In this document: positions 27,076 to 37,465 of the stretch, piece by piece
Position numbering within the stretch: position 1 is the stretch's first letter
How the letters are laid out: the number at the start of each line of letters is the position of its first letter
NCBI GenBank assembly: GCA_963702305.1
Contig: CAVPBX010000007.1
Location: forward strand, 248,001-312,000
Direction: 5' to 3'
Length of the DNA: 64,000 nt
Origin: PALSA-693 sp963702305
Lineage (GTDB): Bacteria > Actinomycetota > Acidimicrobiia > Acidimicrobiales > Palsa-688
Position numbers and translations under genes: made by a program
Notes under the pieces: generated by a model
What the model saw: the letters and a program-made list of their open reading frames with translations, nothing else
Told to the model about the DNA's origin: nothing
The model's database searches: none

Positions 27076-28542
27076 ATGACCACCTTCCAGTCCAACCAGT
27101 CCACGCCCACCACCACCGATGCCGGCATTCCGGTGGCGAGCGACGAGTTCTCGCTCACCGTCGGCCCGGACGGGCCCATCCTGCTGCAAGATCATTACCT
27201 CATCGAGCAGATGGCCAGCTTCAACCGGGAGCGGATCACCGAGCGGCAGCCGCACGCCAAGGGCTACGGCGCGTTCGGCCACTTCCAGGTCACGAACGAC
27301 GTCAGCCCCTACACCCGGGCGGCGGTGTTCCAACCCGGGATGCGCACTGACACGGCCATCCGGTTCTCCACGGTGGCCGGGGAGCGGGGCAGCCCCGACA
27401 CCTGGCGGGACCCGCGCGGGTTTGCGTTGAAGTTCTACACCACCGAGGGCAACCTCGATATCGTCGGGAACAACACCCCGGTCTTCTTCGTGCGCGACCC
27501 GCTCAAGTTCGAGTTCTTCATCCGCTCGCAGAAGCGGCGGGTCGATACCGGCCTGCGCGATCACGACATGCAGTGGGACTTCTGGTCGCTCGTGCCGGAG
27601 TCCGCCCACCAGGTGACCTGGCTGATGGGCGACCGGGGCATTCCGCGCACCTGGCGGCACATGAACGGCTATGGCAGTCACACCTACAGCTGGGTCAACG
27701 CCGCGGGCGAGATCTTCTGGGTGAAGTATCACTTCATATCCGACCAGGGCATCGAGTTCCTGACCCAGGCCGACGCCGACGAGATGGCCGGCAAGGACGC
27801 GGACTATCACCAGCGTGACCTGATCGCCGCGATCCGGAGCGGGGACTACCCGAGTTGGACGCTGAAGGTACAGATCATGCCGTTCGAGGAGGCCAAGACC
27901 TACCGGTACAACCCCTTCGACCTCACCAAGGTGTGGCCGCACGGCGACTACCCCCTGCAGGAGGTGGGCAAGCTGGTCCTGGACCGCAACGTCGCTGACG
28001 CCCATGCCGAGATGGAGCAGTTCGCCCTCGAGCCGAACAACCAGGTGCCCGGGACCGGCCTATCCCCGGACCGGATGCTGCTGGCTCGCGGCTTCTCCTA
28101 TGCCGACGCCCATCGCGCCAGGCTGGGGGTGAACTACAAGCAGATCCCGGTGAACGCGCCCAAGGCGCCGGTGCACAGCTACAGCAAGGACGGAGTGATG
28201 CGGATCCATAACGCTGCGGATCCGGTGTACGTGCCGAACTCCAAGGGCGGTCCGCAGGCCGACGCGGCGCGCGCCGCGGAGGTGAGCTGGCACGCTGACG
28301 GTGACATGGTCCGCTCCGCCTACACCCTGCGCCCTGACGATGACGACTGGGGCCAGCCCGGCACGCTGGTGCGAGAGGTGATGGATGCCGCCGCCCGGGA
28401 CCGGCTTGTCAGCAACATAGTAGGACACCTGCTCGACGGCGTGACCGAGCCGGTGCTCGAGCGCACCTTCCAGTATTGGCGCAACGTGGACCAGGACCTG
28501 GGCGACCGCGTCGAGAAGGGCGTCCGAGATGGACAGCCCTAA
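27076..28542 (+). CDS. katA: catalase (haem, monofunctional, small subunit)
   Basis: This 488-residue haem catalase splits H2O2 to water and oxygen. The distal His60 (RQPHAKGYGAFGHF), VGNNTPVFFVRDPLKF with the distal Asn, and the proximal Tyr342 (RGFSYADAHRARLGVNY) are present. FYTTEGNLDIVGNN and DFWSLVPESAHQVTWLMGDRGIP match clade 3. Start ATG with AAAGGAG upstream. It sits between an aquaporin and an HD protein on the same strand. Confidence 0.97.
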   Translation: MTTFQSNQSTPTTTDAGIPVASDEFSLTVGPDGPILLQDHYLIEQMASFNRERITERQPHAKGYGAFGHFQVTNDVSPYTRAAVFQPGMRTDTAIRFSTVAGERGSPDTWRDPRGFALKFYTTEGNLDIVGNNTPVFFVRDPLKFEFFIRSQKRRVDTGLRDHDMQWDFWSLVPESAHQVTWLMGDRGIPRTWRHMNGYGSHTYSWVNAAGEIFWVKYHFISDQGIEFLTQADADEMAGKDADYHQRDLIAAIRSGDYPSWTLKVQIMPFEEAKTYRYNPFDLTKVWPHGDYPLQEVGKLVLDRNVADAHAEMEQFALEPNNQVPGTGLSPDRMLLARGFSYADAHRARLGVNYKQIPVNAPKAPVHSYSKDGVMRIHNAADPVYVPNSKGGPQADAARAAEVSWHADGDMVRSAYTLRPDDDDWGQPGTLVREVMDAAARDRLVSNIVGHLLDGVTEPVLERTFQYWRNVDQDLGDRVEKGVRDGQP

Positions 28543-28568
28543 TCGGGAGTCCTGACCCTCCCCCCGAT

Positions 28569-28605
28569 CCAGGGGCCCGGCGCCCACGAGGTGCCGGGTC
28601 CCTGG
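28569..28605 (+). terminator. hairpin after catalase gene
   Basis: CCAGGGGCCCGGC (28569-28581) pairs with GCCGGGTCCCTGG (28593-28605), 13 bp with one G-T pair and an 11-nt loop, 26 nt after the catalase stop. There is no clear T-run. Confidence 0.55.
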
Positions 28606-28629
28606 TGACCGCTCGATAGGAGACGACAA

Positions 28630-29277
28630 ATGATCAGCACCGAACAGTCTGCGGCCGGGATCACGGCCCCCGATACCAAGCTGGCCAGAGAGGCGACCGA
28701 GTTGGTGCGCGATTGCACTACCGACCTGGTGTACCACCATTCCCGGCGGGTCTATTGGTTCGGCAGTTCGCAGGGCCGCAACCGAGGGCTCAGCTTCGAC
28801 CCCGAGTTGCTGTACATCGGGGCCATGTTTCACGACCTGGGCCTGAACGAGGAGTTCCGCGGCAGCGGTCGGCGTTTCGAAGTGGACAGCGCCGACGAAG
28901 CCCGCCGCTTCCTGCAGGGACACGGTGTGCCCGAGGACAGCACCCGGCGGGTGTGGACGGCAATCGCCCTGCACACCACGCCCGGGATTCCCGAGTTCAT
29001 GGAACCGGAGGTCGCCCTGGTCACCGCCGGCGTCGAATACGACGTGCTCGGCATCGGCTACCACGACATCAGCGCCGCCGACCGGGCCCAGATCACCGCC
29101 TTGCACCCCCGGCCCGACTTCAAGCGCAACATCCTGCGGGCGTTCACGGAAGGCATTGCGCCCAAGCCGGAGACCACCTTCGGCAACGTCAAGGCCGACG
29201 TCCTCGAGCGATTCGTCCCCGGCTATCAACGGGCCAACTTCGTGGACATCATCGAGGGCTCGGACTGGCCGGAGTAG
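28630..29277 (+). CDS. HD domain-containing protein (cyanamide-hydratase-like)
   Basis: This 215-residue protein has an HD metal-binding pattern: RVYWFG...LLYIGAMFHDLGLNEEF (HD pair) and a later ALHTTPGIPEF. Actinobacterial and fungal relatives include cyanamide hydratase-like enzymes. The substrate is not known. The ribosome site is GGAGACGAC before the ATG at 28630. It follows the catalase gene after a hairpin, and hemA starts 27 nt downstream. Confidence 0.75.
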   Translation: MISTEQSAAGITAPDTKLAREATELVRDCTTDLVYHHSRRVYWFGSSQGRNRGLSFDPELLYIGAMFHDLGLNEEFRGSGRRFEVDSADEARRFLQGHGVPEDSTRRVWTAIALHTTPGIPEFMEPEVALVTAGVEYDVLGIGYHDISAADRAQITALHPRPDFKRNILRAFTEGIAPKPETTFGNVKADVLERFVPGYQRANFVDIIEGSDWPE

Positions 29278-29304
29278 GCGACCAACCATGGAGGCATTCC
29301 CGTC

Positions 29305-30582
29305 GTGCCCGTTCTCGTCGTAGGGCTCAACCGGCGCACCGTGGCGCTCGACCTGCTCGAGCGCATGACGGTCAGCGACGCCGACATCCCCAAGGCCCTC
29401 CAGGATTTGAAGGACAGCGATCACGTCTCAGAAGCCGTCGTGCTCTCGACGTGCATGCGCACCGAGGTCTACGCGGAGGTGGATCGGTTCCACGCCGGCG
29501 TCAGCGACCTCCGTCACTTTCTGGCCCGGCTCGGTTCCAGTCCCCCCGAGGACTTCGCCGACGACCTCTACAGCTACTTCGAGGAGGGGGCGGCCACCCA
29601 TCTGTTCGGGGTGGCCGCCGGCCTCGATTCCCCCGTGCTCGGCGAGGGCGAGATCCTGGGCCAGGTCGGCCACGCCTGGGCCCGCGCCCGGCAGGAGTCA
29701 GCGGCCGGACCGATCCTGTCGCACCTGTTCCGCCACGCAGTCGAGGTGGGCAAGCGGGTCCGCACCGACACGGCCATCGCCAGGGGCATCACCTCGATGT
29801 CGCAAGCGGCCGTGGCCCTGGTCCAAGATCGATTGGGCGGCTCGCTCGACGGTCACGACGTGCTCATCGTCGGGGCGGGGGAAATGGGCGAAGGCATAGC
29901 CGCCGCTCTCGCCAACTCGGCTTGGGTGCGGCGGATCATGGTCGCCAACCGCAGCATGGACCGCGCCGTGCAGCTGGCCACCCGGGTGGGCGGCCAGCCC
30001 GTCCCGCTCGGTCGCCTCGGCGAGGTTCTCGCCCAGGCGGACGTGATGCTCACCGCCACCGGGTCGCCGTCGGTCCTGCTCGAAGCCTCGGATTTGGCCC
30101 CGGTCATGGCCCGCCGGCGAGGCCGCCCGCTCGTCGTGATGGACGTCGCCGTGCCACGCGACGTGGATGCCGCGGTGGGCCGGCTGCCGGGGGTGACCCT
30201 GCTGGACACTGACGACTTGCGCGCCTTCGCCGAGTCCGGCCTGGCCGCCCGCCGCCAGGAGGTGGCCCCAGCCCGGGCCCTCATCGCCGAGGAGCTCGAG
30301 CGGTACCTGCACACCACCGCGGCAAGAAGCGCGGCGCCGTTGGTCGCAGCCCTGCGGGGCCGCGCCGATCAGGTCCGGACCAACGAACTGGCCCGCTACC
30401 GCTCCCGCCTAGCCGGCCTCGATCCCCGCCAACGGGACGCCGTCGAAGCACTGACCAAGGGCATAGTGGGCAAGCTCCTGCACCAGCCCACCGTGCAGCT
30501 CAAGCAGGCGGCCGGTACACCCCAAGCCGACCGCCTCGGCGACGCCGTGCGAACCCTTTTCGATCTCTCTGACGCGTGGTGA
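29305..30582 (+). CDS. hemA: glutamyl-tRNA reductase
   Basis: HemA reduces glutamyl-tRNA to glutamate-1-semialdehyde with NADPH, the first step of tetrapyrrole synthesis in C5-pathway bacteria. The 425-residue length is normal. The catalytic Cys50 lies in STCMRTEVYAEV; most family members have STCNR, so Asn is Met here. Other blocks are GLDSPVLGEGEILGQV, the NADPH site VLIVGAGEMGEG and VMDVAVPRDVD. The GTG at 29305 has GGAGG upstream. The neighbouring catalase uses haem, which may explain the proximity (inference). Confidence 0.93.
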   Translation: MPVLVVGLNRRTVALDLLERMTVSDADIPKALQDLKDSDHVSEAVVLSTCMRTEVYAEVDRFHAGVSDLRHFLARLGSSPPEDFADDLYSYFEEGAATHLFGVAAGLDSPVLGEGEILGQVGHAWARARQESAAGPILSHLFRHAVEVGKRVRTDTAIARGITSMSQAAVALVQDRLGGSLDGHDVLIVGAGEMGEGIAAALANSAWVRRIMVANRSMDRAVQLATRVGGQPVPLGRLGEVLAQADVMLTATGSPSVLLEASDLAPVMARRRGRPLVVMDVAVPRDVDAAVGRLPGVTLLDTDDLRAFAESGLAARRQEVAPARALIAEELERYLHTTAARSAAPLVAALRGRADQVRTNELARYRSRLAGLDPRQRDAVEALTKGIVGKLLHQPTVQLKQAAGTPQADRLGDAVRTLFDLSDAW

Positions 30583-30635
30583 CGCCTCGCAGCTAATGGG
30601 GATCGACCACTCGTTCGCCGAGTTTCGTCGGTGGC

Positions 30636-31514
30636 TCAAAGGACCTCGACGCGCAGTGCTGCCACGACGGCGGGATCGGTGACGATCTCGATTTCAGCGA
30701 TCGTGTCGCCGACGACGTGGAAGGCAAACACCGCCCGAGGGCGCCCACCGGGCGCCCATACGGCTCCGGGGGCGCCTTCGATGAGGGCCAGCTTGGCCGC
30801 TGTGGCCCGTCCCGACATGGCCATCGCCACCGCGCTGGCGCCACGCATCTCTGCCGTCAGAAGGGGTGCTCCCTGGGCGCGGTTGGCGGCAGCCAGCTCC
30901 ACCGCGGCGCGGTCCGCCCGGAGAACGGCGTCGGGGTCGAGCAGGGTGACGAGCGCCTCGAAGTCTCCTCGGCGGGAGGCGGCCAGAAACGCTTCGACCA
31001 CCTCCTGCTGACGGCGCCGGTCTCCAGGGTGCCCCTCGTCGCCGCCTCGCACGCGCCGCCGAGCCCGGCTGGCCATCTGGCGGGTGGCCGCTACGGAGCG
31101 TCCGACGATCGGAGCGATGTCCTCGAACGGCACGGCGAAGAGGTCGTGGAGGACGAAGGCGAGACGCTCCGACGGCGTCAGGGTGTCGAGCACGAGGAGC
31201 AGGGCGGGACCCATCGTGTCGGCGAGGACGGCCTCTTCCTCGGGAGTGGCGCCTTCGGACTCCGGCGCCTCCGGCTCCAACGCGTCTTCCCGGCGGGTGC
31301 GGCGCGAGCGGAGCATCCCCAGGCACACCCGGGCCACGACCGTCGTCAGCCATCCACCGAGGTTGTCGATGGTCTCGGCGTCCGACCGGCTGAGGCGCAT
31401 CCAGGCTTCCTGTACCGCGTCCTCAGCCTCGGTGAGCGACCCGAGCATCCGGTAGGCCAACGACTGTAATCGGGGTCGGCTGGCTTCGAACTGGGCGGTC
31501 AGGTCATCTTTCAT
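30636..31514 (-). CDS. SigJ-type ECF RNA polymerase sigma factor with SnoaL C-terminus
   Basis: This 292-residue sigma factor has region 2 (FEASRPRLQSLAYRMLGSLTEAEDAVQEAWMRL) and region 4 (TPSERLAFVLHDLFAVPFEDIAPIVGRSVAATRQMASRARRRV), followed by a SnoaL-like C-terminal domain (VVEAFLAASRRGDFEALVTLLDPDAVLRAD). This is the SigJ/ECF41 architecture in which the C-terminal domain controls sigma activity in place of an anti-sigma factor. The ATG at 31514 gives the typical start (MKDDLTAQFEASRPRL). Convergent with hemA. Confidence 0.9.
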   Translation of the reverse strand: MKDDLTAQFEASRPRLQSLAYRMLGSLTEAEDAVQEAWMRLSRSDAETIDNLGGWLTTVVARVCLGMLRSRRTRREDALEPEAPESEGATPEEEAVLADTMGPALLLVLDTLTPSERLAFVLHDLFAVPFEDIAPIVGRSVAATRQMASRARRRVRGGDEGHPGDRRRQQEVVEAFLAASRRGDFEALVTLLDPDAVLRADRAAVELAAANRAQGAPLLTAEMRGASAVAMAMSGRATAAKLALIEGAPGAVWAPGGRPRAVFAFHVVGDTIAEIEIVTDPAVVAALRVEVL

Positions 31515-31718
31515 GAGCCCAACCTTGACGCGCCAGGCGGCCGGAATGTGACAGAGGCGACCTCGGCCCACCCGGCCGGTGGAGAGGGGCCAGGAGCCCG
31601 AGCGGATCGGTCACACATTCCTGACGTGGCGCGTCATAGGGGTACGACAGCGAGAATGAACAACCCAGCCAACGTGCTCCCCGCCATCGACATCGCCATC
31701 ACGACCTTAGGAGTGAAC

Positions 31719-32071
31719 ATGACCGCCTCTTCCACCGAGGGAATCAAGACCGTGCTGCATCCTGTGTCCGACCTGGCCGCGGCCAAGGCGGTGTACACCG
31801 CCCTGCTCGGCGTACCGCCACAGGCCGACGAGTCCTACTACGTCGGCTTCGAGGCCGCCGGTCAGCACATCGGTCTCGTGCCGGGCGGTGGACCGCAGGG
31901 CCTGACCTCGCCGGTAGCGTACTGGCACGTGTCGGACATCGAGGCGAAGCTGGCGGAGGTGACCGCCGCGGGTGCCACCGTGAAGGAACCCGCACATGAC
32001 GTCGGTGGCGGCCGCCTGGTGGCCACCTTCACCGACCCCGACGGCAACGTCCTCGGGTTGCTCCAAGACCC

Positions 32072-32075
<4 letters not shown>
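31719..32075 (+). CDS. VOC (glyoxalase/bleomycin resistance) family protein
   Basis: This 118-residue protein has the VOC repeat pattern: IKTVLHPVSDLAAAKAVYTALLGVPPQADES, VGFEAAGQHIGLVP, and YWHVSDIEAKLAEVTAAGATVKEPAHDVGGGRLVATFTDPDGNVLGLLQ with the DPDGN turn. VOC proteins act as metal-dependent enzymes or drug-binding proteins. The ATG at 31719 has AGGAG before it. Its stop overlaps the GTG of the UvrA-like gene (GTGA), so both are translated together. Confidence 0.82.
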
Positions 32076-34522
<2,447 letters not shown>

Positions 34523-34531
34523 CCGCTTCCC

Positions 34532-35041
34532 TTACTCTGCCGGAGCCCGGTAACCGTCGGGCGGTCCGTCCTGGGGCCCGAGGATCGGCTCGAAGACGGC
34601 AACGTAGCGTTGGAATCGTGGTTGCCACGACTCGCTCTCCACGCCGAGTTGCAGGCGATCCAGGCAGGCGTCCCAGCCGGCGGCGTTGCGTGCCGCGTGG
34701 TTGGCGCTGAGCTCCTCGGTTAGGACGAAGATGGTTCCTCCGTCTGGAGCCGGGGTGAGCTCGAAGCTGATCGTGTCGGTCGCCCAAGTGAAGCTCACCC
34801 GGCGGGGCGGGTCCCAGTCCAGCACGGTGCCTGAAAGCGGGTCGATGTCATGTTCGTCGAAGTAGTGCGTCAAAGTTGCTCCGACGTTCCACTCATCGAT
34901 CTCGACGCGCGTGGGGAACCACGTGCGCATCTCGGTGGGGTCGGTAACTGCCCGCCATACCGTCTCGACGGGTTTGGGCAGATGCCGCTCGAATCGGAGC
35001 ACGGGCCGAGTACCGGATTTCATAAGAGTCGCTTCGCTCAC
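34532..35041 (-). CDS. SRPBCC (AHSA1-like) family protein
   Basis: This 169-residue START-like protein reads LRFERHLPKPVETVWRAVTDPTEMRTWFPTRVEIDEWNVGATLTHYFDEHD then GTVLDWDPPRRVSFTW, and ends QPRFQRYVAVFEPILG. The family binds hydrophobic ligands or Hsp90-like partners; no substrate can be given. The GTG at 35041 has AGGAGGAGG just upstream and overlaps the ArsR stop (GTGA). ArsR/SRPBCC pairs are common in actinobacteria. Confidence 0.85.
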   Translation of the reverse strand: MSEATLMKSGTRPVLRFERHLPKPVETVWRAVTDPTEMRTWFPTRVEIDEWNVGATLTHYFDEHDIDPLSGTVLDWDPPRRVSFTWATDTISFELTPAPDGGTIFVLTEELSANHAARNAAGWDACLDRLQLGVESESWQPRFQRYVAVFEPILGPQDGPPDGYRAPAE

Positions 35042-35379
35042 GATCGCCTCCTCCTGGGTTGGGGTTGGGTTTCTGTCAGGTGCTGTTCCAGCTTGTCCAG
35101 GCTGGTTCGCCACATCTCGCGGTAGGGCTCGAGCCATGTGTCGAGTTCAATGAGCGGCTCGGGCCGGAGGCGGTAGAGCCGGCGCTGGCCATCGGGGCGG
35201 ACTGCGACCAGCCCCGCCTCGCGCAGGATGCGAAGGTGCTTTGATACCGCGGGTTGCGCGATCGACAGCCGCTCCACCAAGGCGTTAACCGGCTGTTCCC
35301 CTCTGAGCAGCTCGTCGAGGATCTGTCGGCGGCTTGGTTCGGCAATCACCTCGATGGTTGCACCGGAGACCATGGACAT
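35038..35379 (-). CDS. ArsR family transcriptional regulator
   Basis: This 113-residue winged-helix repressor has the recognition pattern EPSRRQILDELLRGEQPVNALVERLSIAQPAVSKHLRILREAGLVAVRPDGQRRLYRL. It lacks the usual metal-binding cysteines, so it may sense something other than a metal. It is the first gene of the ArsR/SRPBCC pair. The start is ATG 35379 or 35373; a palindrome covers the first of these, so autoregulation is likely. Confidence 0.87.
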   Translation of the reverse strand: MSMVSGATIEVIAEPSRRQILDELLRGEQPVNALVERLSIAQPAVSKHLRILREAGLVAVRPDGQRRLYRLRPEPLIELDTWLEPYREMWRTSLDKLEQHLTETQPQPRRRRS

Positions 35380-35409
35380 AGTATGTCTGTCCAAGTATAT
35401 ATCTGTCAA
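35375..35409 (-). promoter_or_regulatory. ArsR-gene promoter and palindromic operator candidate
   Basis: On the minus strand, TTGACA (complement of 35404-35409) is followed after 18 nt by CATACT (complement of 35380-35385), a plausible sigma70 promoter. GACATA-G-TATGTC (35375-35387) is a perfect palindrome that overlaps the -10 box and the ATG at 35379. GACATA recurs at 35410-35415. This layout suits a repressor that blocks its own transcription. Confidence 0.55.
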
Positions 35410-35475
35410 GACATATGTTGTGTGGCCGCGGGAAAGCGGCCATGGGTCCAGACTGGATCCCAACTTTCCCGCTGA

Positions 35476-37401
35476 TCAGGGGGCCGGGAGTGCCTTCGGG
35501 CCGGTCCAGCCGATCGTGCTTCCGGCGTGCGTGGTGGGCGGCCCGAGCAACCAAGTGAGGAATGCGAGCGACGCGGCGGGGTTGACGCTGGCGGCCGGTA
35601 CCGCGATCACCGCCTTCACCCGCCAGGCGCGCCACTCGGTGAGGAGGGCGGACCGGACGCCAGCCGTCTGCGCTGGCTGGTGCCCTTCCCCCAGGTTCGT
35701 CAGCAGGTCGGCGGTAGTCGAATCGAAGGTGTAGCCCAGTAGCTGGGAGAAGGCCACGTGGCGGGAAGGCCCCTGGGGAACGAAGAAGGATCCTCCTGGC
35801 ATCTGGAACCGGAACCGGGTGGCCGTTTGCCACATGATCGGTTCGGAGTAGGTGGCGGACGGGAACGGGAAGACCACGGCGACGGCCCCCGACGGGACGG
35901 TCCGGGCCACGGTCGTGAAGCCGGCAGGTGTCCCGTTCGGGCCGATCCCGTTGGCGAGTCCCGAGGGGAGGAGCGGCACCAAGGCCAACGCGGCCAGCGC
36001 CAGCGGGCCGGCCGAGGCGAGCCACCCCGGCCGGCCGCGAGTGAATAGCCGGTCGTGCAGCTCGGTCAGTAACACGGCGCCCGCGACTGCGAGCAGGAGC
36101 GTGGCCTGGAGGGCGAAGCGGGCAGGTATCAGGTTCTCGAGCAGGGGGATCCGGTAGAGGAGGGCCTCGGGCAGCGGCACTGCCCCGGCGGCGGCGCCCG
36201 TGGCACTAATCGCCGATGCGCCCCGGACGTGGAGGGCGCCGCCGAGCGACAGGACGAAGGCGGCCGCCGCGGCCGCGCAGGCCACGACGACGACCCGGTC
36301 CCGGCGGCGCCAGACCAGCCCCGCGCACAGGAACAACAGCAGGGGGATGCCCAGGTAGGAGCCGTTCTCGGCGGTACTGCCCGCGAAGCGGTCGGCGGTC
36401 GCCCGCAGGCTGTGCACCAGGATCAGCTGGCGGCTGTCGGGCACAAACGGGGCGACCAGATTCGCCCGGTAGGCCTGGGCGACGAGTTGGACCGGCCCCG
36501 AGATGTGTCCCGGACCGCGCACCATCACCCACAGGGGCCCGGCCAGCAGCACCGTGGCGGTTCCGGCCGCCCAGGCCAGGCCGGTGGCGAGGTGTCCGGC
36601 CCGGGCGCGAACCTCCCGGTAGTCGACGGCGCCGGCCAACGCCGCGGCCAGCGCGCCGACTACCACCGTCTCCAAGAGGACCTCAGAGGACACCAAGAAC
36701 TGGGCGGCCGCCAACAGCCCCAGCGTCAGGCCCCACCGGCGGGCGGTCCCCTGGTGCCCGACGGCCAGCTCGTACCACGCCAGGAAGATCAGGGGCACGA
36801 GCGGAGCAAAGGCCAGGTTGACGTGACCCTCCAGACCGTGGACCATTTCCGCCGGGCCGAAGCCGTACAGCAGGCCGCCGGCGAACGCGGCCGGTCGCCA
36901 CCTGGTGAACCTCCGGATGAGAAAGTAAGCCGCCGTGGCGGACAGCGGCATGGCCAGAGTGGACGCCACGTTGAAGGAAGCCACGGGGCCGAACAGGAGG
37001 GTCACCGGGCTCAGCACGACGCCGAGCAGGGGTGCGCCGGCGTTGAGCAACACGTTGACGCTGCCGGGAACATTGGCCACCGCGGCGTAGAGGGGGTTGT
37101 GGCCATGCAGGATGGCCCACGGCGTCCACTCCAGAAACCACACGTTCCGCCAGTCGTCGCCTCCGAGCTGCATGGACGTCGTCGGATGGGAGCTCCACAC
37201 CCGCCAGAACAGCACCACGCCGATGGCCACATACAGAGCGACCACCGCCGCGTCTGGTGCTGCTGCTCGGACCCACTTTCTCGGCGTCGGGCTGTGACCG
37301 ACAACTGGGTCGCTGCTCGGCAGCCCCGGTTGGCCCATCGATCCGATGGAAGGATCGGGATCCGCGCCGGACCGAACGGGCGAACCGGGAAAGTGGGCCA
37401 T
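35476..37401 (-). CDS. large GT-C-like integral membrane protein
   Basis: This 641-residue protein has some 11-13 hydrophobic segments spread over most of its length. An early external loop reads QLGGDDWRNVWFLEWTPWAILHGHNPLYAA, which resembles the first loop of GT-C glycosyltransferases and YfhO-like proteins. The C-terminal part after the last helix is soluble. A role in transfer of lipid-linked sugars to the cell surface fits this pattern and the neighbours, but no catalytic residue can be named. The start is not certain (ATG 37401 or ATG 37338). Confidence 0.6.
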   Translation of the reverse strand: MAHFPGSPVRSGADPDPSIGSMGQPGLPSSDPVVGHSPTPRKWVRAAAPDAAVVALYVAIGVVLFWRVWSSHPTTSMQLGGDDWRNVWFLEWTPWAILHGHNPLYAAVANVPGSVNVLLNAGAPLLGVVLSPVTLLFGPVASFNVASTLAMPLSATAAYFLIRRFTRWRPAAFAGGLLYGFGPAEMVHGLEGHVNLAFAPLVPLIFLAWYELAVGHQGTARRWGLTLGLLAAAQFLVSSEVLLETVVVGALAAALAGAVDYREVRARAGHLATGLAWAAGTATVLLAGPLWVMVRGPGHISGPVQLVAQAYRANLVAPFVPDSRQLILVHSLRATADRFAGSTAENGSYLGIPLLLFLCAGLVWRRRDRVVVVACAAAAAAFVLSLGGALHVRGASAISATGAAAGAVPLPEALLYRIPLLENLIPARFALQATLLLAVAGAVLLTELHDRLFTRGRPGWLASAGPLALAALALVPLLPSGLANGIGPNGTPAGFTTVARTVPSGAVAVVFPFPSATYSEPIMWQTATRFRFQMPGGSFFVPQGPSRHVAFSQLLGYTFDSTTADLLTNLGEGHQPAQTAGVRSALLTEWRAWRVKAVIAVPAASVNPAASLAFLTWLLGPPTTHAGSTIGWTGPKALPAP

Positions 37402-37465
37402 CTGGGCGGAAACTTACTCGACGGTCCAGCCCCGACACAGGGAACGGTCGGGGCGGGATCCTGCG

